64,000 bases of DNA from Eubacterium barkeri (GTDB lineage: Bacteria; Bacillota; Clostridia; Eubacteriales; Eubacteriaceae), in the NCBI RefSeq assembly GCF_900107125.1, contig NZ_FNOU01000011.1, positions 22,950-86,949 of the forward strand. The letters run 5' to 3'. The position numbers and the translations under genes were made by a program. Positions 16,315 through 23,707 of this stretch are shown in pieces. How positions within the stretch are numbered: position 1 is the first letter of the stretch; every line of letters starts with the position of its first letter. The notes under the pieces were generated by a model that saw only the letters and a program-made list of their open reading frames with translations, had not been told where the DNA came from and did not search any database.

Positions 16315-16356
16315 GTGTAAAGCGAGCAACCATCATGCAGTTGCTCGCTTTACACT
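16315..16356 (-). terminator. Strong hairpin after the TPR-containing gene
   Basis: GTGTAAAGCGAGCAAC pairs perfectly with GTTGCTCGCTTTACAC across a short loop, directly downstream of the leftward gene ending at 16356. The U-run is weak, but the 16-bp stem makes a terminator likely. Confidence 0.65.
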
Positions 16357-16994
16357 TATTTTGAATTGATTTTTTCCTTGTATTTTGCAATAAGCGCACC
16401 GAATTCGGGAGCCTGCTGAAGAAATGAATACTCTGGATTGCTTTCCAAATCCAACAATAGTGCCGGAAGAAAAGTATGCCACATATTGTTTGAACCTTCT
16501 TTGCGCGACTGATGAAGATAAAGCGGACACGCAGAAAAATCCCAAGTTGTCACTGTAGTCTCAAGCATTTTTCCAATTACAGTAATCGCCTTAGAGGTAT
16601 CTTGCATCGAAACGGCCAATTGCATAGGAGCGAGATAGGCACTGTATTGCCATAATCCAAATGCTTCGTATTGTAGCTGACATGCTTTTGCAAGCTTCTC
16701 TGCTTCTGATAATTTATTCTCGTAGACCAATATGGGAATGAGTTTCGTAACTGCCATCAATGTTTCCTGTAAGCTACTTAAAGCCATGCGTTCTAAGATT
16801 ACTGCGACATCACTGCTTTTTCCTTGCATTGAAAGGAGATTTGCTTGCAAGCTTTGTTTGTCAGGAATATCAGATTTCTTGGGTATTTGGTCTAACAATG
16901 CTTGTGCTTTATCATATTCTTTTCGTTTCAAGCATTTTGATGCCAACATGAATTTTGCGTTGTTGGCTAAATTTTCGTCATCGCATATGGCCAC
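16356..16994 (-). CDS. TPR-like C-terminal part of an XRE regulator, separated by an in-frame stop
   Basis: 212 residues read from GTG 16994. Helical pairs such as FMLASKCLKRKEYDKAQALL and LIPILVYENKLSEAEKLAKA are tetratricopeptide-like. The frame is exactly continuous with the helix-turn-helix gene upstream (17001-17426): only one TAA codon (17001-17003) separates them. Together they would make a 350-residue XRE-TPR regulator. The second part could be translated by reinitiation, since AGAGGAAG precedes the GTG, or be a dead fragment. Confidence 0.65.
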   Translation of the reverse strand: MAICDDENLANNAKFMLASKCLKRKEYDKAQALLDQIPKKSDIPDKQSLQANLLSMQGKSSDVAVILERMALSSLQETLMAVTKLIPILVYENKLSEAEKLAKACQLQYEAFGLWQYSAYLAPMQLAVSMQDTSKAITVIGKMLETTVTTWDFSACPLYLHQSRKEGSNNMWHTFLPALLLDLESNPEYSFLQQAPEFGALIAKYKEKINSK

Positions 16995-17000
16995 TTCCTC

Positions 17001-17426
17001 TTAAAGCCTATCTATTTGCAAAGTGAATTTTTGGCACTCATCTTCTGTTAGGTTAGCAGTAAGCAGGCCACCTTCCAAAACTAAAGCAAGGCTATGCTTT
17101 AGTTTTCCGCAGCGAGGATATTCCCTTATCTGCTCCATCGCCAAGAAAAATCCACGCTGAAAGCTATCGCTTTTGATAGCTGTACTCACTTCGTTTAGAA
17201 ACACTCCAATCTCCTGATCAGACAGATTTTCTTCAAAGCACAGCAGAGTATTCGGATCTGTTTTTAGCAGTCGTGCTAATGCGGGCAATAAAGTAATATC
17301 GGGGCAAGATAAGCCCTTTTCCCATTTGTTCACGGCGGGGGCGGTAATACCAAGATAGCTTGCTACCTGCTCTTGTGTTAAATTTAATGCCTTGCGTTTA
17401 TTACGCAGAATATCGTTCATATTCAT
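17001..17426 (-). CDS. XRE-type regulator, N-terminal part of a split XRE-TPR protein
   Basis: 141 residues. The N-terminal Cro/C1 helix-turn-helix is complete: LRNKRKALNLTQEQVASYLG, then APAVNKWEKGLSCPDITLLP. It continues into helical sequence and ends at a single TAA in a frame that stays open for another 212 residues. Related regulators in Clostridia are single proteins of similar total length. I read this as a recent nonsense mutation in the accessory block, though the DNA-binding half could still work. Confidence 0.75.
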   Translation of the reverse strand: MNMNDILRNKRKALNLTQEQVASYLGITAPAVNKWEKGLSCPDITLLPALARLLKTDPNTLLCFEENLSDQEIGVFLNEVSTAIKSDSFQRGFFLAMEQIREYPRCGKLKHSLALVLEGGLLTANLTEDECQKFTLQIDRL

Positions 17427-17550
17427 AAAATCACCTCTGAGTTGAAATTCTTTATGTCTTTATTTTAGCATGGAGCGATTTGAAATACTATTGAGCAGTC
17501 GTTAAACCAGGGGTGTGTTTTATTTACCATCAGTTAATATCGTAAAACCC

Positions 17551-17595
17551 ACCGTCTTTTTGCAAGGATACCCTGGACGATTTTGGGAATGTAAA
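17551..17595 (+). repeat. Dispersed direct repeat, copy B
   Basis: TTTTTGCAAGGATACCCTGG continues into ACGATTTTGGGAATGTAAA. It shares 16 identical bases with copy A and the TTTTTGCAAGGA start with copy C. It lies between the XRE gene start and the hairpin that follows the HxlR gene. Confidence 0.65.
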
Positions 17596-17603
17596 AATCA
17601 AAA

Positions 17604-17638
17604 GCTGCTGCATTGAAATATAAATGCAACAGCCTTTT
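17604..17638 (-). terminator. Hairpin after the HxlR gene
   Basis: AAAGCTGCTGCATT pairs with AATGCAACAGCCTTT apart from one bulge, 7 bp beyond the leftward HxlR stop. It ends nine bases from repeat copy B. Confidence 0.6.
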
Positions 17639-17644
17639 AGAATT

Positions 17645-17971
17645 TTATTCGTTTTTCGCCTTATATTGCAGGCCCCAGTCCCACATGGAGTCCAGAATTG
17701 GTTTTAAGCTGTACCCGGTCTCCGTTAATGTATACTCCACCCGTGGCGGCACCTCGGCATAGACTTTTCGATTTACAAGGCCGCTTTCCTCCATGGCGCG
17801 GAGCTGGGCGGTCAGCACCTTCTGGCTCACGCTGCCGATGGATTTCTTCAATTCTCCAAAGCGTTTTGTGCCGCCCATTAAGTCCCGCAGGACAAGGACT
17901 TTCCATTTGTCGCCAATTAAAGTCAGTGTTGTTTCCACCGGGCAGGCAGGCAGAACCTTCTTTTCTTCCAT
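17645..17971 (-). CDS. HxlR-family winged-helix regulator
   Basis: 108 residues. An N-terminal CPVETTLTLIGDKWKVLVLR is followed by the helix-turn-helix (RFGELKKSIGSVSQKVLTAQL) and the wing (YAEVPPRVEYTLTETG). The early Cys is the one used for thiol or aldehyde sensing in some HxlR proteins. It is divergent from the flavin-binding gene at 18126, with a 12-base palindrome between them, so it probably controls that operon. Confidence 0.92.
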   Translation of the reverse strand: MEEKKVLPACPVETTLTLIGDKWKVLVLRDLMGGTKRFGELKKSIGSVSQKVLTAQLRAMEESGLVNRKVYAEVPPRVEYTLTETGYSLKPILDSMWDWGLQYKAKNE

Positions 17972-18029
17972 GATGTAATCCTCCTAAAAACGTCGTAATT
18001 GCACATTAGTTTCTTTTAGGTAACTATGC

Positions 18030-18075
18030 CACAATATTGTGCTTACTTTACAGCTTGGCTGTATGGATTTATTAT
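18030..18075 (+). promoter_or_regulatory. HxlR operator candidate and promoter of the flavin gene
   Basis: A perfect palindrome, CACAATATTGTG (18030-18041), sits just upstream of TTTACA (18047-18052) and TATTAT (18070-18075), which are 17 bases apart. The position suggests control of the plus-strand gene by the divergent HxlR protein. Confidence 0.6.
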
Positions 18076-18125
18076 AGTCTCACAGGCAAGCGAACGCAAG
18101 CCCCAAAATTAAGGAGGAACCCCTT

Positions 18126-18593
18126 ATGGGATTTCTAAAAAACCTGTTTGGCAAAGGCCAGACACAAACAAAAAAATTGGAGGATAACACCATGAATGAA
18201 GTCGTAAATTTTTTGCAGGAGAACCCGGTGCAGTACCTGGCTACGGTCGGCCGTGACGGAAAGGCCAAGTGCCGCCCCTTTATGTTCTGCTTTGAGCAGA
18301 ACGGAAAGCTGTGGTTCTGCACCAACAACACCAAAGATGTCTACAAGGATATTCAGCAGAACCCCAACATCGAGGTTTCCGTTTCCAGCCCCGCCTACGC
18401 TTGGATTCGTCTCAGCGGCAAGGCTGTGTTTGAAAACAACATGGCCGTCAAAGAGGGCTGCATGGATAACCCCATCGTCAAGGGCCAGTATCAGACCGCT
18501 GAGAACCCCATCTTTGAGGTGTTCTATCTGGAGGGCGCAAAGGCGGTGATCGCCGATTTCTCCGGCAATCCTCCCAAGGAGTACACGCTGTAA
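18126..18593 (+). CDS. Pyridoxamine 5'-phosphate oxidase-like flavin-binding protein
   Basis: 155 residues with a split-barrel PNPOx fold: PVQYLATVGRDGKAKCRPF, LWFCTNNTKDVYKDI and AYAWIRLSGKAVFE. A 22-residue N-terminal extension (MGFLKNLFGKGQTQ) has its own AAGGAGG site; a second start at 18192 also has GGAGG, so two forms are possible. The family includes F420- or FMN-dependent reductases and haem-binding proteins. Its neighbours are an HxlR regulator, an FMN riboswitch and a second PNPOx-like gene, so FMN is the likely cofactor. Confidence 0.85.
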   Translation: MGFLKNLFGKGQTQTKKLEDNTMNEVVNFLQENPVQYLATVGRDGKAKCRPFMFCFEQNGKLWFCTNNTKDVYKDIQQNPNIEVSVSSPAYAWIRLSGKAVFENNMAVKEGCMDNPIVKGQYQTAENPIFEVFYLEGAKAVIADFSGNPPKEYTL

Positions 18594-18605
18594 GCAAGTA
18601 ATCAA

Positions 18606-18711
18606 ATCTTCAGGGCGGGGTGCAACTCCCCACCGGTGGTAAAGGCCACGAGCCATAAGGCCGATTCGGTGCAATTTCGAAGCCGACAGTATAGTCTGAA
18701 TGAAAGAAGAT
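18606..18711 (+). ncRNA. FMN riboswitch (RFN element)
   Basis: The conserved RFN pieces appear in order: ATCTTCAGGGCGGGGTG, CTCCCCACCGGTGGTA, GCCACGAGCC, GATTCGGTGCAATTT, GCCGACAGTATAGTCTG and closing GAAAGAAGAT, which pairs with the first segment. It is followed by a terminator at 18717 and then ribU, so FMN binding should stop transcription of the riboflavin transporter and possibly of the genes after it. Confidence 0.97.
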
Positions 18712-18716
18712 ATGAC

Positions 18717-18761
18717 AAGAGCGCCCGACTTGTTAAGCCAAGTTTGGCGCTCTTAATTTTT
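18717..18761 (+). terminator. Expression-platform terminator of the FMN riboswitch
   Basis: AAGAGCGCC (18717-18725) pairs with GGCGCTCTT (18746-18754), with an inner ACTTG/CAAGT stem, followed by AATTTTTC. It lies between the aptamer and ribU and is the expected OFF-switch structure. Confidence 0.9.
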
Positions 18762-18784
18762 CTCATATCTCAGTAAGGAGCAAC

Positions 18785-19320
18785 ATGAAATCTCAAAATA
18801 AAACCCGTACTCTCGTATCCGTAGCCATGCTTTCCGCCGTGGCCTACTTGCCGGCATTTATCGAAATTCAAGTACCGCTGTCACCGACCTTTGCAAAATG
18901 GACATTTCCGATCTACCAGCACTCATTGCCGCATTCGCCTTTGGCCCCGTGTCCGGCGTGTTGGTGGAGCTGATTAAAAACGGCTTGCAACTGATTTCCA
19001 CCAACACGGCAGGCGTTGGTGAACTGGCAAACTTTTTGATGGGCAGCGCCCTTACTTTTACAACGGGTTTAGTCCATCAGAAGCGCAAAACGAAAACGAC
19101 AGCCTTATTCGGTTGTATAACCGGCAGCGTGGCAATGGCTTTTGCGGCCTTTATCCCTTTTATCCATACGAAGCTCGTTTGGAACGCCGTGCCGTTCAAC
19201 CTGCTGAAAGGATTGGCAATCTGTCTTGTCACGATGCTGATTTATAAGCCGTTGACCCCTATTCTGAAAGGAGGATATGCGCATGAACGCAAAAAAGTAT
19301 CTTCAATATCTGCAAAATGA
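18785..19320 (+). pseudogene. ribU: Riboflavin ECF transporter S component RibU, frameshifted
   Basis: The first frame (ATG 18785, behind AAGGAG) encodes LVSVAMLSAVAYLPAF then VPLSPTFAK. At the AAAA run at 18895-18898 the matching sequence shifts frame and goes on as MDISDLPALIAAFAFGPVSG, VLVELIKN and further membrane helices to 19320. One missing A restores a RibU-like protein of about 178 residues. A decayed gene, a sequencing error or slippage are all possible. The FMN riboswitch upstream supports RibU identity. Its 3' end overlaps the next gene by 38 bp. Confidence 0.8.
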
Positions 19321-19906
19321 AATCCACTCTACCGTCTTTGCCACAATAGATGAAAATGGTAATCCCACCACCTGCGTCATTGATATGATGCTGGCAGATG
19401 AAAACGGCCTGTACTTTTTGACCGCAAAGGGCAAGGCATTTTATACCCGCCTGAAAGCCCACGATGCAGTTTCCATCACAGGCTTTCATGGTGAAGATAC
19501 CATGTCCTCCAAGTCTGTTACAGTACGCGGCCGAGTACGGGAACTGGGCAGTGAACTTCTGCCGGAGATTTTCAAGGTAAACCCTTATATGGCAGAAATC
19601 TACCCCGACGAAAAAAGCCGTGCCGCCTTAACGGTATTTCAAGTTTATGAGGGCGAGGGCGAATTTTTTGACCTCTCCGCAAAGCCTATTTTCCGAGAGA
19701 GCTTTTCTTTTGGCGGCGCTGCGGAAACCGTCAGTGGTTATCTGGTGACGGACAAGTGCATCGGCTGTAAGCGGTGTTATTCCGTTTGCCCGCAAAAGTG
19801 CATCGACATCACCACAAAGCCGGTTGTCATTGAACAGGCACACTGTCTGCACTGTGGGCGCTGCTCGGAGATCTGCCCGGCAAGCGCCGTTGAAAAGAGG
19901 ACTTGA
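19283..19906 (+). CDS. PNPOx-like flavin domain fused to a 2[4Fe-4S] ferredoxin
   Basis: 207 residues. Residues 1-130 are a pyridoxamine-oxidase-type split barrel (STVFATIDENGNPTTCVIDM, GKAFYTRLKAH). Residues 150-200 carry two ferredoxin motifs, CIGCKRCYSVCPQKC and CLHCGRCSEICPASA. This looks like a compact FMN/Fe-S electron-transfer protein. Start 19283 is preceded by AAAGGAGG at eight bases. It overlaps the ribU frame and is followed by the macrodomain gene after one base, so it sits in the riboswitch operon. The physiological partner is unknown. Confidence 0.85.
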   Translation: MNAKKYLQYLQNEIHSTVFATIDENGNPTTCVIDMMLADENGLYFLTAKGKAFYTRLKAHDAVSITGFHGEDTMSSKSVTVRGRVRELGSELLPEIFKVNPYMAEIYPDEKSRAALTVFQVYEGEGEFFDLSAKPIFRESFSFGGAAETVSGYLVTDKCIGCKRCYSVCPQKCIDITTKPVVIEQAHCLHCGRCSEICPASAVEKRT

Positions 19907-19907
19907 T

Positions 19908-20696
19908 ATGACACGCTTCAAGCAAATTGCATTTTTGAATCAAATACTGTTGGAGGAAATGCCCCAGTATCGGCAGCAAGCGGCGCAGTTTCCCTCTGAG
20001 GAAACCCAGCAACGGCGGCTTTTGCGCAGTCTCATGAATCTACGCCCGCCCATGCCGCTGAATACGAAGTTTCTCGCTGTGCAAGATTCACTGCTTTCTG
20101 CCGAGCGGGAGGAAAAGGGTGTTGTGAATGCTGACGCCCTGCCTGCAACGGCTGACCCACGTATCATCCTTTGGCAGGGCGACATTACCCGCCTTGCCGC
20201 CGATGCCATCGTGGACGCAGACAACAGCGCCTTACTGGGCTGCTTTTGCCCTTGCCACGGCTGTATCGACAATGCCATTCACTCGGCGGCGGGCTTGCAG
20301 CTTCGTGATGAGTGCAATCGGCTTATGCAAGCACAGGGACACGAAGAACCCACGGGGCAAGCCAAGATTACAGATGGCTACAATTTGCCCTGCCACTATG
20401 TGCTGCACACTGTCGGCCCCATCGTCCGTGAGGCACTGACGCCCAAACACCGTGATGAGCTTTCAAGCTGCTATCGCTCCTGCTTGGAGCTGGCAGCAAA
20501 AAAGCAGTTAAGTAGCGTGGCATTTTGCTGTATTTCCACCGGAGAGTTTCATTTCCCGGGTCAGGAGGCCGCCCAAATCGCCGTGGCGACCGTCAAAGAA
20601 TTTTTAAGCCGGGACGGCAGCGGCATGAAAGTGATCTTCAATGTTTTCAAGGATATTGACTACCAAATCTACCATGAACTACTCTACACCGATTGA
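19908..20696 (+). CDS. Zinc-type macrodomain protein-ADP-ribose hydrolase
   Basis: 262 residues. After a helical N-terminal 70 residues comes the macrodomain: ILWQGDITRLAADAIVDADN, then LGCFCPCHGCIDNAIH, where the Cys/His cluster matches the zinc-containing macrodomains found beside class M sirtuins. GGA/LRDEC-type and CCISTGEFHFPGQEAA loops bind ADP-ribose. It removes ADP-ribose from proteins in such pairs. Its stop overlaps the start of the sirtuin gene, so they are co-translated. Confidence 0.92.
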   Translation: MTRFKQIAFLNQILLEEMPQYRQQAAQFPSEETQQRRLLRSLMNLRPPMPLNTKFLAVQDSLLSAEREEKGVVNADALPATADPRIILWQGDITRLAADAIVDADNSALLGCFCPCHGCIDNAIHSAAGLQLRDECNRLMQAQGHEEPTGQAKITDGYNLPCHYVLHTVGPIVREALTPKHRDELSSCYRSCLELAAKKQLSSVAFCCISTGEFHFPGQEAAQIAVATVKEFLSRDGSGMKVIFNVFKDIDYQIYHELLYTD

Positions 20697-21510
20697 ACGG
20701 CTGCAACAAGCCTTGCAGGATGCGGATGCCGTGGTCATCGGCGCAGGGGCGGGGCTTTCCACCTCGGCAGGATTCACCTATTCCGGTGAGCGCTTTGAAA
20801 GGAGCTTTTCAGATTTCATTGCCAAGTACCACTATTCCGATATGTACTCCGCAGGATTTTATCCATACCAGTCTTTAGAGGAATATTGGGCCTATTGGAG
20901 CCGCCATATCTTCCTCAATCGCTATGTGCCGATTCCAAAGCCGGTTTACAGTGATCTGTTCAATCTGGTACGCGACAAAGACTACTTTGTCATTACCACC
21001 AATGTTGACCATTGTTTTCAAAAATCCGGATTTGACAAAAAGCGACTGTTCTACACGCAGGGGGACTACGGCCTGTTTCAGTGCGTAGACGGATGCGGCG
21101 GCAAGACCTATGACAACGAGCCTGCTGTTCGGCAGATGGTGGAGCGGCAGCACGATTTACGCATCCCCTCGGAGTTGATCCCCCGCTGCCCGCTGTGCGG
21201 AAAGCCTATGACGGTTAATCTGCGCTGCGACAACAGCTTTGTGGAGGACGAGGGCTGGCATTTGGCAAAGACTCGTTACGAAGATTTTCTTCATGCACAT
21301 AAAACTGCCCGCGTGCTGTATTTGGAGCTTGGTGTGGGCGGCAACACCCCGGTCATTATCAAGTATCCATTTTGGAGGCTGACCGCACAAAATCCCAAAG
21401 CAATCTATACCTGCATCAATCTGGGTGAAGCGGTAGTGCCGCATGAAATACAAAGTCAATCTATTTGTATGGATAACGATATTGGTACAATCATAAGCAG
21501 CTTGCGGTAA
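20674..21510 (+). CDS. Class M sirtuin (SirTM), protein ADP-ribosyltransferase type
   Basis: 278 residues from ATG 20674. The NAD-binding GAGAGLSTSAGF is near residue 24 and TTNVDHCFQKSGF near residue 107. In the position of the deacetylase catalytic HG there is YTQGDYG, so the His is replaced by Gln, as in the class M sirtuins that ADP-ribosylate proteins rather than deacetylate. A zinc ribbon is formed by CVDGCGG and CPLCG. It overlaps the macrodomain gene. In Staphylococcus and Streptococcus the pair targets a lipoylated GcvH-like protein; no gcvH or lplA gene is visible here. Confidence 0.92.
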   Translation: MNYSTPIERLQQALQDADAVVIGAGAGLSTSAGFTYSGERFERSFSDFIAKYHYSDMYSAGFYPYQSLEEYWAYWSRHIFLNRYVPIPKPVYSDLFNLVRDKDYFVITTNVDHCFQKSGFDKKRLFYTQGDYGLFQCVDGCGGKTYDNEPAVRQMVERQHDLRIPSELIPRCPLCGKPMTVNLRCDNSFVEDEGWHLAKTRYEDFLHAHKTARVLYLELGVGGNTPVIIKYPFWRLTAQNPKAIYTCINLGEAVVPHEIQSQSICMDNDIGTIISSLR

Positions 21511-21556
21511 AAGTAAGAGCCTTCTTGATTTTAATATCAAAGGGCTCTTACTTTTT
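21509..21556 (+). terminator. Terminator after the sirtuin operon
   Basis: AAAGTAAGAGCC pairs with GGGCTCTTACTTT and runs into TTTTT. The 12-mer AAAGTAAGAGCC recurs at 21649-21660 beside repeat copy C, hinting at local rearrangement. Confidence 0.85.
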
Positions 21557-21600
21557 AGCATGATAAAGGAAACGATTCAAACGAAAAGCCAAAATCCGTT

Positions 21601-21645
21601 CACCCGCCTTTTTGCAAGGACGCTCTGAACGATACTTGGCCTGTA
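21601..21645 (+). repeat. Dispersed direct repeat, copy C
   Basis: CCTTTTTGCAAGGACGCTCT then GAACGATACTTGG: a diverged copy of repeat B (TTTTTGCAAGGA shared, then CTGRACGAT), same orientation. As with A and B, it is followed within about ten bases by a hairpin and the tail of a leftward regulator gene. Confidence 0.6.
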
Positions 21646-21655
21646 GAGAAAGTAA

Positions 21656-21687
21656 GAGCCAATGCACCGTTAAAAGTGCATTGGCTC
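21656..21687 (-). terminator. Hairpin after the MerR gene
   Basis: GAGCCAATGCAC pairs perfectly with GTGCATTGGCTC over an eight-base loop, 30 bp beyond the leftward MerR stop. On the minus strand the stem is followed by TTACTTTCT. Confidence 0.6.
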
Positions 21688-21717
21688 AATTTAGATAAAG
21701 AGGGCTACAAATGCTGC

Positions 21718-22455
21718 TTATTTGGAACAAAACACCTCAATCGCAGCAGCCATAAACTCAGCTGTTCCTTTTCCATTTTGGTCTATTTTTTGGGTAAAAC
21801 GCTCATCACCAATATACATCAGACCCAGGCAAGATAAAATCTCTTTTGTGCAATTGTAAAAATTAGCGGTAATATAATCTTGCCATTTCTTTACGAGAAT
21901 CTGCGCTTCATTGCTGTCCGGCTGAATATTACGGTTTTCGCCAAAAGCTTGTAAAATTGCTTCGCCCTCACCGGATAGCATTTTCCACTGGGTTTGGTCA
22001 TAACTGCTTGTTTTTTCCTCACTTTCAGCATAGGCGGCAGTGTTGCCCCAACGTTCCTTTACCTCGGTGGCATACTTTTTCTTAGTTGCTTCAAATTCGG
22101 TGTTATCAAATTGCTTGAAACTCATATCACGTTCTCCTTTTAATGTGTTATCCAGAAGGCCTATTAAATCGTCTATACGACTTCGCTTTTGCAAAAGCAA
22201 CTCCCGATGTTTTGTTAAGGCGTTTGCCTTGTCGTAATTTGGATCGGTCATAATTTCTTTAATATCTTTAAGAGAAAAATCCAATTCTCTAAAAAACAGA
22301 ATTTGCTGTAAGGTTTCCAGTACGGTGCTATTATAAAGACGATAACCTGCCGCTGTGGTTTCACTTGGCTTTAATAAACCAATTTCATCGTAGTAGTGCA
22401 GGGTTCGTACTGTCACACCGGTCAGCTTTGCAACTTCATTTATTTTCAATTCCAA
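21718..22455 (-). CDS. MerR-family regulator with TipAS-type ligand domain
   Basis: About 245 residues. The MerR helix-turn-helix is complete (INEVAKLTGVTVRTLHYYDE, then GLLKPSETTAAGYRLY). A coiled linker follows, then a TipAS-like domain (KKKYATEVKERWGNTAAYAE, MYIGDERFTQKID). TipAS domains trap structurally varied antibiotics and peptides. No ATG is suitable; TTG at 22455 or 22449 follows GGAGG. It overlaps the end of the DUF2268 gene, so both come from the 19-bp-spacer promoter at 23406-23436, the type activated by MerR proteins. Confidence 0.88.
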   Translation of the reverse strand: MELKINEVAKLTGVTVRTLHYYDEIGLLKPSETTAAGYRLYNSTVLETLQQILFFRELDFSLKDIKEIMTDPNYDKANALTKHRELLLQKRSRIDDLIGLLDNTLKGERDMSFKQFDNTEFEATKKKYATEVKERWGNTAAYAESEEKTSSYDQTQWKMLSGEGEAILQAFGENRNIQPDSNEAQILVKKWQDYITANFYNCTKEILSCLGLMYIGDERFTQKIDQNGKGTAEFMAAAIEVFCSK

Positions 22456-23354
22456 AAATCCTCCGTTTCCTTTAAGATATCCGTGGTAGACGTGATGGTT
22501 GCCTCGTAAATTGATTTGCCTGTCTTTTTCAAATAGTGCGCAACAAGGGCATAGCCACAGGCGTATCCGCCGCAATAAGGCATCCCCACCGATGCCCCCC
22601 CACGCATCGCCATAATTTCATCTCCATAAAGGAATGATGACAGTTTATTGAAGTCAGACTCCATTAGGTTTTCTTTAATCCTTGGCTTTATAACAGTTTC
22701 AAGCATTTCGGGGCTGGTTTCAGTTACCCATTTTCCGATTTTATCCTCTCCAAACATGGCGGCAGAAAAATTCTCTGCAAGACCCTCGGAAACAATCATA
22801 TCTGCCAGTGTGATATTGGGATTCCACTGCACAAATTGCCAGCGTACATTGTGATTTGCTTCATGTGCTAAGGCAACCGGCAACATTTTCAGAGATTTTT
22901 CATTTGGGATAATTGTTCCGATAATGTATCCGGGAATACCGCCATCGCCACAGTAATCATCCGTCATAGCAGACATCGGATTTTTTGGATTGTTCAGTAT
23001 AACAGTGAAAACATAGTCCTGTGTCGGTAAGGTAATACCGTGCACCTCAAAGCCTTCTAATGTATTGTGAATACTGTTTTCGCAGTCATTCCAAAAGGCA
23101 TTGTCGCTGATTTGCTCAATTTCCCCAAGGCGTTCATTTGTGATTTGTGATGGTGTATAATCGCCGCCCATTCCGGCAGCTGACACTACATCATAACCTC
23201 CCATCTCTTCAGCTTGCAATGGAATCCCGATACATTGCCACTTGAATTCAAATGGTTTCATTAGCTCATAGCGATAAATGCTTTCTTTTTCTTCATTTGT
23301 TACGCTCATCATTTTTGTGTAGATTTTATCAGAACGGATTGCTTTTATATTCAT
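22446..23354 (-). CDS. DUF2268-type predicted zinc protease
   Basis: 302 residues from ATG 23354 (GAGGAA upstream). A zinc-site motif HEANH lies in VALAHEANHNVRWQF near residue 160, with a downstream acidic residue in VSEGLAENFSAAMFGED that can complete the site. Overall it matches DUF2268, putative Zn-dependent proteases. A Gly-rich stretch (GASVGMPYCGGYACGYAL) follows. No signal peptide is seen, so it should be cytoplasmic. It is the first gene of an operon with the TipAS-type MerR regulator, which suggests a drug- or peptide-induced role (inference). Confidence 0.75.
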   Translation of the reverse strand: MNIKAIRSDKIYTKMMSVTNEEKESIYRYELMKPFEFKWQCIGIPLQAEEMGGYDVVSAAGMGGDYTPSQITNERLGEIEQISDNAFWNDCENSIHNTLEGFEVHGITLPTQDYVFTVILNNPKNPMSAMTDDYCGDGGIPGYIIGTIIPNEKSLKMLPVALAHEANHNVRWQFVQWNPNITLADMIVSEGLAENFSAAMFGEDKIGKWVTETSPEMLETVIKPRIKENLMESDFNKLSSFLYGDEIMAMRGGASVGMPYCGGYACGYALVAHYLKKTGKSIYEATITSTTDILKETEDFWN

Positions 23355-23405
23355 AATCAAATTCCTCGTTTCGTATTTTTAGTGCTGTGTTCGAACCACA
23401 ATTAT

Positions 23406-23436
23406 ACTGTACACTATTACGCAACGTCAGAGTCAA
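23406..23436 (-). promoter_or_regulatory. MerR-type promoter with 19-bp spacer
   Basis: On the minus strand, TTGACT (23436-23431) and TACAGT (23411-23406) are separated by 19 bases, the overlong spacing that MerR activators correct by untwisting DNA. The spacer holds an imperfect ACTCTGAC/ATAGTGT dyad. It drives DUF2268-merR, so the loop is autoregulatory. The remainder of the gap to 23707 is AT-rich and I see no gene or clear signal in it. Confidence 0.7.
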
Positions 23437-23707
23437 TCGTTTTTTGAAAAAATACTGTACTCAATTAAGATAGGAATATGCCTGCTTGTAATTATCCAGA
23501 TTTTATTGTGCAGGTGAAATTAAGTACCGGTAGAGGCTGTGTTCATTATCTCTCCAAGAAGATTATCTGTTCGTCAAATTACCTGTTCTTCTTTGCTGTT
23601 CTTCAGAATTTTGCCGACAATTTTGCAATTTCTTAATTCATTTCATCTTTGTCTATCGTAAAACAAGGCCTCCTATCAGCCTTCCTCATGTTTATTGCAA
23701 ACATAGG

